Assembly: GCA_011523115.1 (NCBI GenBank)
Contig: WTHO01000270.1
Location: 1-16,211, forward strand
DNA from: Halieaceae bacterium
Lineage (GTDB): Bacteria; Pseudomonadota; Gammaproteobacteria; Pseudomonadales; Halieaceae
Direction of reading: 5' to 3'
DNA: 16,211 nucleotides
Positions 7,542 through 16,211 of the stretch are shown here, piece after piece. Each line of letters begins with the position of its first letter. The first letter of the stretch is position 1. Under the pieces are notes generated by a model. The model did not search any database. It saw nothing but the letters and a program-made list of their open reading frames with translations, and was not told the origin of the DNA. A program made the position numbers and the translations under genes.

Positions 7542-9613
7542 GTACCACCGACCTCCTGTTCGAGCTGGGCACGGAAGAGCTGCCTGCAGGCGAAATCGAC
7601 AGCATGGTGACGGCCCTTTACGAGGGCATCCTGAATGGACTCAAAGACGAAGGTTTGCCCTTTGCTGAAGCGCAGTATTTCTCCACGCCGCGCCGCCTGG
7701 CGGTACTGGTTAGAGGGGTTGCGGTAAAAGGTCCCGACATTCAGCGAAGCGTGGTTGGGCCGCCACTGTCAGCTGCTCAAGACAGCGAGGGTAGATGGAC
7801 TAAAGCTGCAGAGGGATTCGCTCGAAAGCAGGGAGTGGGCCCCGATGCTCTGGCCATTGTCGAGGAGCAGGGTGTGGCGCGAATTGTTGCTCACGTGTCG
7901 CAGAATGGTGCCGACGCAGAGGCAGTGGTCCCTGATATTGTTGCCCGGTCTGTCATGGCCATCCCGGTTTCCAAGCGAATGCGCTGGGGCCGCTCCCGAC
8001 ATGAATTTTTAAGGCCCGTACAGTGGCTCGTCCTAATGCTGGGCGAGCAAACCCTTCCCCTCACGCTTTTCGGGTTATCGAGTAGCAATGAAAGTCGAGG
8101 GCACCGATTCCACCACAACTCAGCCGTGCAGATTTCTTCGCCCGCCGGCTATCAAGAAGCGTTAAGAGCTGCGCATGTGCTCTGTGACGCCGACGAGAGG
8201 CGCAATTTGATTGCCGAGCAAGTCTCCGCATTGGCCGGCCCGAGCGAGTCTGTTGCGCTGGCAGATGATCTCCTTGATGAAGTAGCGGGCCTGGTTGAAT
8301 GGCCCGTTGCTTTGCGCGGCAGTTTTGATGAGCGGTTTCTTGAGGTGCCCGCTCAGGCACTCATCTCAGCGATGAAAAGTCACCAGAAATATTTTCACCT
8401 GACCGACACCACTACAGGTGCGTTACTACCGGCCTTTGTCACCGTATCTAATATCGAGAGCCGGTCTCCCTCCGAGGTCATTTCGGGCAACGAGCGTGTG
8501 ATTCGGCCACGCCTGAGCGATGCCGCATTTTTCTTCAGCAACGACAAGAACACGCCGCTTGCATCGCGGCAGGAAAGATTGGGGAGCGTTGTGTTTCAAC
8601 ACAAGCTGGGGACCTTGCTGGACAAAACCCACCGTATCGCCAAGGTCGCATCTCGGCTGGCCGCACAAATGGACGCTGACGCAGAGCTGACACAGCGAGC
8701 GGCAGAACTTTGCAAGTGTGATCTCGTATCGGAAATGGTTTTGGAGTTTCCAGAGCTTCAGGGGATTGCAGGGTCGCTCTATGCCGCTCACGACGGCGAA
8801 CCTCAGGCAGTCGCGGAGGCGATCCAATCCCATTATCTGCCCCGATTTGCGGGTGATCAGCTGCCCTGCTCTGCCGAAGCCTCTGCCGTTGCGCTCGCCG
8901 ACCGTGTCGATACTCTGGTGGGGATTTTCGGCATTGGTGAACCCCCTACAGGGTCGAAGGACCCCTTTGCGTTACGCCGCGCCTCGCTCGGTGTCATTCG
9001 AATACTGATCGAACGTTCTCAACCGCTACCGCTGAACGAATTATTACGCTACGCGTTCGAGCAGCATACTGCTGAACTCGCGCCCGACACAGTCGAGACC
9101 GTGCTGCACTACATACTGGAGCGCTTGGGCAATTGGTACGACGATGCGGGGATCCATATTTCTGTGGTCAGAGCGGTACTCGCGACAGAGGGCACCGATC
9201 TATTTGACATTGACCTCCGCGTTAAGGCTTTGGCCGCCTTTGCGCAGACAGATACCGCGGAGCACCTTGCCGCGGCCAACAAACGCGTTGCCAATATCCT
9301 TGCCAAGGCCGACTCATTGGACGGCACTGGGGTTGATGCGGATTTGCTCACCGAAGCTGCAGAGACTGCGCTACTTCGGGCAATGACTGACCTGGATGCC
9401 ACGATAGGGCCTTTGTTGCTCGAACAGCAATACGAGTTGGCGCTGGGGCACCTGGCGCAACTCAGAGCGCCAGTGGACGACTTTTTTGAGTCGGTGATGG
9501 TAAATAGTGATGAACCTGCCATCAGACTGAACCGCTTGCGACTGCTCAGCACACTGAGAGGATTGTTTACAAGAGTGGCGGATTTGGCGTTGTTGAATCC
9601 GACCATGGAATGA
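7538..9613 (+). CDS. glyS: Glycyl-tRNA synthetase beta subunit
   Basis: Beta subunit of the alpha2beta2 glycyl-tRNA synthetase, which binds tRNAGly and holds the alpha dimer. The 691 residues compare with 689 in E. coli. It opens with the family signature [15 protein letters not shown]. The middle contains the HD-like stretch with [13 protein letters not shown] and [14 protein letters not shown], both hallmarks of GlyS. The C-terminal part (about 580-690) is the DALR-type anticodon-binding domain. The ATG at 7538 overlaps the glyQ stop as ATGA, with AGGG 9 bases upstream. The stop overlaps the next start in the same way at 9610-9613. It is intact. Confidence 0.97.
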   Translation: MSTTDLLFELGTEELPAGEIDSMVTALYEGILNGLKDEGLPFAEAQYFSTPRRLAVLVRGVAVKGPDIQRSVVGPPLSAAQDSEGRWTKAAEGFARKQGVGPDALAIVEEQGVARIVAHVSQNGADAEAVVPDIVARSVMAIPVSKRMRWGRSRHEFLRPVQWLVLMLGEQTLPLTLFGLSSSNESRGHRFHHNSAVQISSPAGYQEALRAAHVLCDADERRNLIAEQVSALAGPSESVALADDLLDEVAGLVEWPVALRGSFDERFLEVPAQALISAMKSHQKYFHLTDTTTGALLPAFVTVSNIESRSPSEVISGNERVIRPRLSDAAFFFSNDKNTPLASRQERLGSVVFQHKLGTLLDKTHRIAKVASRLAAQMDADAELTQRAAELCKCDLVSEMVLEFPELQGIAGSLYAAHDGEPQAVAEAIQSHYLPRFAGDQLPCSAEASAVALADRVDTLVGIFGIGEPPTGSKDPFALRRASLGVIRILIERSQPLPLNELLRYAFEQHTAELAPDTVETVLHYILERLGNWYDDAGIHISVVRAVLATEGTDLFDIDLRVKALAAFAQTDTAEHLAAANKRVANILAKADSLDGTGVDADLLTEAAETALLRAMTDLDATIGPLLLEQQYELALGHLAQLRAPVDDFFESVMVNSDEPAIRLNRLRLLSTLRGLFTRVADLALLNPTME

Positions 9614-10992
9614 CGGGATCTGCATTAGTCTGGTTGGGGGTCGCCGTCGCGGTGAGCACGGCCTTGGTGATGAGTCTCCTGCAGTTGCGCAGGCAGCGAG
9701 CAGAACTCGATGCGCGGCAGCAGGAAGCGGTTCATCACTTGACAGCCGCATCACTCGCCGATGAGAGATGCACAAAGCTTGAGTCCGAGCGCACCGCCCT
9801 TCAAGAACAGGTGTCGGATCTAAAGGCCCAGCTCAGCGCGCAAGCGGCCACGCTCTCAGAGCGTGAAAGCCATCATCAATCTCAGGTGAAGTGGGCCGAG
9901 GAGTCTCGGATGACGCTTCGAACCGAGCTGGAAGTCATCGGTCAAAAACTGCTGTCATCATCCGGTAAAGCTCTGGAGACGACGAACCAAAAGAGTCTGG
10001 ACAGCCTTTTAAAACCCCTCGCCGAGAAGATTGACCAGTTCCAATCCCGCGTCAATCAGGTTCACACCGACATGGTTCGCAACAGCGCTTCACTCTCGGA
10101 GCAAATCAAGCATCTGGAGTCCGTCGGCGTATCGATGTCCGGCGAGGCGCAGAACCTTACCCGCGCTTTGAAAGGCGATAAGAAACTCGTCGGCAACTGG
10201 GGCGAGGCGCAAGTAGAGAAAACTCTTGAGCTGGCGGGCCTGCGAAGGGGGGAACATTTCGATGCGCAGGTCGCTGTCAAGGACGAGCGGGGCGACCGGC
10301 ATCTGCCGGATTTCATAATCCGTCTGCCGGAGGGCAAGAATCTGGTGATCGACAGCAAGGTATCACTGGTCGATTACGAGAGAGCGGTCACGGCTGAATC
10401 CGACGCCGACCGGACAACTGCGCTCGACGCCCACGCCAAAGCGGTGAGACATCACATCGACGCGCTCTCAGCCAAGGATTACGCGAACCTGCCAGGGATG
10501 GACAGCCCAGATTTTGTGCTGATGTTCATGCCGGTCGAACCGGCCTATATCGAAGTGATGAGAAGCCACCGAGAGCTTTTCAATCACGGTTACCAAAAGA
10601 ATGTGATTTTGGTGTCACACACCACCCTCATGCCGATTCTTCGCACCGTCGCCAACCTGTGGATGATTGAGCACAGCAATCGTGAAGCGCGGGAAATCAG
10701 TGAGCGCGCCGGCGATATTTACAACACGGTATGCCTGCTTGGAGAGCGCCTGCTCTCGCTCGGCACGTCGATATCAACAACGGCAAACAAGTACAACGAC
10801 GCTGTCAAAGCCGTTCAGGGAAAACAGGGGCTGTTGGGAAAAGTCTCACGCTTTCAGTCCCTGTCGCAACGGGCCAACAAAAGCTTTCCGGATGCGCTTT
10901 CGCCCATTGAGCCCGAGGTGGAGGCGATTCGACTCGAGGACCAGTCAGAGTCACAGCCAGCTGTCAGCCACAAAGAGCACGACGAGCCCTAG
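9610..10992 (+). CDS. rmuC: RmuC-family DNA recombination protein
   Basis: RmuC limits inverted-repeat rearrangements in E. coli; its biochemical activity is not well established. The protein has 460 residues (E. coli about 475). One N-terminal membrane segment covers about residues 4-23, followed by a long charged coiled-coil region (about 25-170). The conserved RmuC domain follows: LVGNWGEAQVEKTLE (193-207), LPDFIIRLP (232-240) and LVIDSKVSLVDYERA (245-259), then MFMPVEPAYIEV and a region around 370-400. The PDF...IDSK arrangement fits the PD-(D/E)XK nuclease-like fold proposed for the family. The ATG at 9610 overlaps the glyS stop by four bases, so it is the third gene of the glyQS operon. 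It ends 62 bp from the convergent gyrB. The tail from 425 is low-complexity and poorly conserved. Confidence 0.93.
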   Translation: MTGSALVWLGVAVAVSTALVMSLLQLRRQRAELDARQQEAVHHLTAASLADERCTKLESERTALQEQVSDLKAQLSAQAATLSERESHHQSQVKWAEESRMTLRTELEVIGQKLLSSSGKALETTNQKSLDSLLKPLAEKIDQFQSRVNQVHTDMVRNSASLSEQIKHLESVGVSMSGEAQNLTRALKGDKKLVGNWGEAQVEKTLELAGLRRGEHFDAQVAVKDERGDRHLPDFIIRLPEGKNLVIDSKVSLVDYERAVTAESDADRTTALDAHAKAVRHHIDALSAKDYANLPGMDSPDFVLMFMPVEPAYIEVMRSHRELFNHGYQKNVILVSHTTLMPILRTVANLWMIEHSNREAREISERAGDIYNTVCLLGERLLSLGTSISTTANKYNDAVKAVQGKQGLLGKVSRFQSLSQRANKSFPDALSPIEPEVEAIRLEDQSESQPAVSHKEHDEP

Positions 10993-11018
10993 TCGGCAGT
11001 GCTTCTCCGCGAATTGAG

Positions 11019-11053
11019 GATTGCTCTCATCAAAACCTGCCGCATTAGCAATC
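11019..11053. other. Inverted repeat between convergent rmuC and gyrB
   Basis: GATTGCT at 11019-11025 is repeated inverted as AGCAATC at 11047-11053, a perfect 7-bp stem with a 21-base loop, in the 62-bp gap between the two convergent genes. The stem is weak and no T-run follows on either side, so it is at best a poor bidirectional terminator and may be chance. Confidence 0.25.
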
Positions 11054-11054
11054 A

Positions 11055-13620
<2,566 letters not shown>

Positions 13621-14697
13621 CTACTGGTGCAGCGCGACCCGGCCGTGTTCCACGTGGAACAAACTCAAAGGGCCCGCGTCCCAGGCCGCCTCAAGGGCCC
13701 CTCGATCTACGGCGGTCAATACGACCTGCCTATTCACGCCCAGCTCCGAGCAAACACTTGCACAGTGCACCGCATCGAGCTCGGCAGGCAAGTCATCCAC
13801 CAAATAAAGCGGCTGAGTCGGGCCGCTTTCCTCGATTAATCGGCCCTGAACCAGCTTCAGAGCCACCAGCAGCAACTTCATCTGCCCCCGGGATAATATG
13901 TCTGCAGCCAGTACATCGCCTACCATTACTCTCAGATCTGCGCGATGCGGCCCCACCTGGGTAAAACCCTGGGCTGCATCTCGCTGGCCATTTCGCTCCA
14001 GCGCCTCCGCCAAGCTGAGGCTACGGTCCCAGCCGCGCCTGAACTGCACCGATACGTCGGCTAAATCCGCAGACAGCGAGGCCGCCAAAACAGTCAGTCG
14101 GTCGGACAATTTCTCGGCCATCTGAGCCCGGTGCGCGGTTAACAGTTCGCCAGCCTCAGCCAGTTGATGTCGCCATGCGCTGTCAGCTTCTAGTATACCA
14201 CGGCGCAGTCCGCCATTTCGCTGCCTGACGGCATGGGCATAACGCCTCCATAACGTCAAAAACCCCTGTTCCACGTGGAACAATGTGCCGTCGAGCAGCC
14301 GCCTTCGGCCTTCGGGAGCCCCCGTCACTAGGCTCATACTATCGGTGTCGAGGAGCACTATTGGTAGCGCCTGAGCGAGCTCAGACAGAGAAGAGATATT
14401 TTCTCCCCCGATGCGGGCCCGCAGCCCGGCGTCCCGGTCTTTCTCTATACCAACAGACTGCGCTCGTGCGCCCTGGCGGATTCTCCCCACGACGCGGCAG
14501 GTTGCATGGCTGTGCTGAATGATCGATTTCGCATAGCGAGTCCTGAAGGATCGACCCATACCCAGAAGATGAATCGCCTCGAGGAAGCTGGTTTTGCCTG
14601 AACCATTGGCGCCAAAAAGTGCGGTTGCGCCCTCAGACAACTCTACATCGACGCGGGTCAGGTTCCTGACGCCAACGACCGAGACGTGCTCCAGCAT
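13621..14697 (-). CDS. recF: DNA replication and repair protein RecF
   Basis: SMC-like ATPase that helps RecOR load RecA at single-strand gaps. The protein has 358 residues (E. coli 357). Walker A GANGSGKT is at 29-36, the signature LSRGQMK at 268-274 and Walker B LYLVDD at 297-302, followed by LPAELD, typical of RecF. It begins 19 bp after the dnaN stop, so both are on one transcript. No clear Shine-Dalgarno site precedes ATG 14697. The gene contains two perfect parS palindromes, each coding Phe-His-Val-Glu in the same frame (starting Phe140 and Phe347). The second lies at the C-terminus, where the usual fold needs no such sequence, which suggests pressure at the DNA level. Confidence 0.97.
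   Translation of the reverse strand: MLEHVSVVGVRNLTRVDVELSEGATALFGANGSGKTSFLEAIHLLGMGRSFRTRYAKSIIQHSHATCRVVGRIRQGARAQSVGIEKDRDAGLRARIGGENISSLSELAQALPIVLLDTDSMSLVTGAPEGRRRLLDGTLFHVEQGFLTLWRRYAHAVRQRNGGLRRGILEADSAWRHQLAEAGELLTAHRAQMAEKLSDRLTVLAASLSADLADVSVQFRRGWDRSLSLAEALERNGQRDAAQGFTQVGPHRADLRVMVGDVLAADILSRGQMKLLLVALKLVQGRLIEESGPTQPLYLVDDLPAELDAVHCASVCSELGVNRQVVLTAVDRGALEAAWDAGPLSLFHVEHGRVALHQ
13646..13661. other. parS site (ParB-binding centromere), copy 1
   Basis: TGTTCCACGTGGAACA, a perfect 16-bp palindrome, matches the bacterial parS consensus (TGTTnCACGTGnAACA). It lies within the last part of recF. ParB binds such sites and spreads along DNA to form the origin partition complex. Identification is by sequence match to the known consensus; no ParB gene is in the window. 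Confidence 0.9.
14267..14282. other. parS site (ParB-binding centromere), copy 2
   Basis: A second exact copy of TGTTCCACGTGGAACA, 621 bp from the first and also inside recF. Two perfect 16-mers this close are far beyond chance. A pair of nearby parS sites next to the dnaA end of the chromosome fits the known origin-proximal placement in Pseudomonas and related bacteria. Confidence 0.9.
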
Positions 14698-14716
14698 CTA
14701 GCAGGTAGCGAGCATT

Positions 14717-15829
14717 TCAAAGCCGCATGGGCATGACAACATACAGCCGCTCGGGTTCCTGCTCGGCAGGGGGCTCCGCATGTTCCAGCAGGGCCGAACT
14801 GGCCTCATCAGATAGTGACAATCGCACCCGCGCTTGGTCTAAGACTGAAAGCACGTCCAGCAGGTAACTGACATTGAAACCGATCTCGAGTTCGGCGCCG
14901 CCATATTCCACTGCAACCACTTCTTCTGCCTGCTCCTGTTCGGGGTTATTTGCCGTGATATCCAGGCTGTCATCAGCCAGCTTCAGACGCACACCACGAT
15001 ATTTTTCGTTGGACAAAATCGCCGTGCGGGTAAATGCTTGCTTTAATTCGGCACGATCGCCGATGACGGACTTGTCGGCATTTTTCGGGATTACGCGCTC
15101 ATAATCGGGGAACTTGCCGTCAACTAGCTTAGAAGTGAAGGTGAATTGCTCGTTCGCGGCCCGCAGGTGGTTACTGCCAATCGCCAACTCCAGCGGGGCA
15201 TCACCATCGAGCAGTCGCGACAGCTCCAGCACTCCCTTTCGAGGGATAATCACACCCGTGTCAGCCGCCTCGACCCGGGCAGGCCCCGTTGCCAGCGCCA
15301 ATCGGTGGCCGTCTGTCGCCACCACGCGCAACCTGCCACCTAAAATCTCCAGATACAGCCCGTTGAGATAGTAGCGAACATCTTGCTGGGCCATCGCGAA
15401 CGCCGTGCCGTCAATCAGCTGCTTGACAAGTGCCTGCTCCAAAGACAGCGCCACCGAACCCTCGCCGGCCTCAACCGCAGGAAAATCAGCAGCCGGCAAT
15501 GTCGATAGCTTGAATCGGCTTCGCCCAGCCTTCACGGTCGCTTTGCCGGAATCCAGAGAAAATTCTATATTGGAACCCTCTGGAAGCGACTTACAGATGT
15601 CCACCAGCTTTCTGGCAGGCACGGTTATCTCGCCATCAACCCCTGCGGCGTCAAGTTCAACACGCCCCACCAATTCGACCTCGAGGTCGGTGCCCGTTAA
15701 TGAGAGGGTTTTGCCCTCGAGCACGACCAAGACATTGGACAAAATAGGCAAAGTTTGACGCCGCTCGACAACGCCGGCCACGAGATTCAGCGGCTTGATC
15801 AGCGCTTCACGGGAAATGGAAAACTTCAT
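14717..15829 (-). CDS. dnaN: DNA polymerase III beta sliding clamp
   Basis: Homodimeric ring that tethers DNA polymerase III and other partners to DNA. The protein has 370 residues (E. coli 366). It begins MKFSISREALIKPLNLVAGV and ends VMPMRL, both characteristic. The three repeated clamp domains are seen, including LPILSNVL in domain 1, DGHRLA near residue 180 and FPDYERVIP at the domain 2/3 boundary. The ATG at 15829 lies 63 bp from the dnaA stop. The ribosome-binding site is weak (AAAGCGAG about 10-17 bases upstream). Downstream, recF follows after 19 bp. Confidence 0.98.
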   Translation of the reverse strand: MKFSISREALIKPLNLVAGVVERRQTLPILSNVLVVLEGKTLSLTGTDLEVELVGRVELDAAGVDGEITVPARKLVDICKSLPEGSNIEFSLDSGKATVKAGRSRFKLSTLPAADFPAVEAGEGSVALSLEQALVKQLIDGTAFAMAQQDVRYYLNGLYLEILGGRLRVVATDGHRLALATGPARVEAADTGVIIPRKGVLELSRLLDGDAPLELAIGSNHLRAANEQFTFTSKLVDGKFPDYERVIPKNADKSVIGDRAELKQAFTRTAILSNEKYRGVRLKLADDSLDITANNPEQEQAEEVVAVEYGGAELEIGFNVSYLLDVLSVLDQARVRLSLSDEASSALLEHAEPPAEQEPERLYVVMPMRL

Positions 15830-15892
15830 GTGGTTAGGCTCGCTTTATCTAAACTGGTGAGCGGATGATCGCTCCGATGACAGTATAAACGC
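15830..15892. other. dnaA-dnaN spacer with small hairpin
   Basis: A 63-bp gap. GAGCG at 15859-15863 pairs with CGCTC at 15870-15874 around a 6-base loop. The stem extends by one pair if a T is bulged; there is no T-run, so it is at most an attenuator. On the minus strand TATACT (15882-15887) is a good -10 for dnaN, but the nearest TTGACG is only 11 bp upstream, too close for a -35. No DnaA box is found: the closest, TGTGGTTAG near 15829-15837, has two mismatches. Confidence 0.4.
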
Positions 15893-16211
15893 TCAGGTCG
15901 TCAACGCTCGGAGCAAATTTTGATAGTCCTCGCTGATATCAGAGCTGACGTCCCTCAACTCCCGTATTTTACGGCATGCGTGCAGGACTGTCGTGTGATC
16001 ACGGCCCCCAAAGGCATCGCCAATCTCAGGCAAACTATGTTGGGTCAGCTCCTTTGCCAGCGCCATCGCAACTTGCCGAGGCCTAGCCACAGATCGGTTG
16101 CGTCGTTTAGACATAAGGTCAGCCACTTTGATCTTGTAGTATTCCGCGACTTTACGTTTGATGTTATCCAGAGAGACCTGCTTGTCCTGCAGCGCAAGCA
16201 AGTCCTTCAGG
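15893..16211 (-). CDS. dnaA: Replication initiator DnaA, C-terminal part (5' end outside window)
   Basis: Initiates chromosome replication by binding DnaA boxes at oriC and melting DNA as an AAA+ filament. About 105 residues of the C-terminus are visible, starting [13 protein letters not shown] at the right edge and ending RALTT. They form domain IV, the DnaA-box-binding helix-turn-helix. The signature [20 protein letters not shown] and [19 protein letters not shown] are almost identical to E. coli. The frame continues past the window edge. The ATPase domain III and the N-terminal DnaB/DiaA-binding domains lie outside. It is the first gene of dnaA-dnaN-recF-gyrB on the minus strand. Confidence 0.98.
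   Translation of the reverse strand, partial: LKDLLALQDKQVSLDNIKRKVAEYYKIKVADLMSKRRNRSVARPRQVAMALAKELTQHSLPEIGDAFGGRDHTTVLHACRKIRELRDVSSDISEDYQNLLRALTT

Overview
The window is an ordinary chromosomal housekeeping segment on the gyrB side of dnaA in a gammaproteobacterium of moderately high GC. Protein sequences and gene order resemble Pseudomonas and its marine relatives: dnaA-dnaN-recF-gyrB, then a convergent glyS-glyQ block, then trkA-rsmB-fmt-def. A marine lineage such as the OM60/NOR5 (Halieaceae) group is plausible, but this is an inference from general similarity. No mobile element, tRNA, rRNA, CRISPR array, toxin-antitoxin pair or defence island was found.

Layout, left to right. (1) Bases 1-5453, plus strand: 3' part of def, then fmt, rsmB, trkA and trkH. 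The first three genes are almost contiguous, and trkA and trkH overlap by one base (TAATG). The block joins initiator Met-tRNA formylation and deformylation, 16S rRNA m5C methylation, and Trk potassium uptake. (2) Bases 5477-6304, minus strand: djlA, a membrane-anchored J-domain co-chaperone, convergent with trkH. (3) Bases 6305-6596: a spacer of about 290 bp. It holds a possible 46-49 codon minus-strand ORF and the probable glyQ promoter. (4) Bases 6597-10992, plus strand: glyQ, glyS and rmuC, linked by two 4-base ATGA stop/start overlaps. (5) Bases 11055-16211, minus strand: gyrB, recF, dnaN and the C-terminal part of dnaA, the replication-initiation operon, read from right to left.

The most notable signal is a pair of perfect 16-bp palindromes, TGTTCCACGTGGAACA, both inside recF. 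They match the bacterial parS (ParB-binding centromere) consensus, so recF here appears to carry part of the chromosome-segregation centromere as well as coding for protein. Secondary points are a 9-bp perfect hairpin in the recF-gyrB junction, a possible small gene upstream of djlA, and rmuC sitting in the glyQS operon where I recall gmhB/plsC-type genes in Pseudomonas. I saw no cluster of DnaA boxes, so oriC is probably outside the window, most likely beyond the right edge upstream of dnaA.
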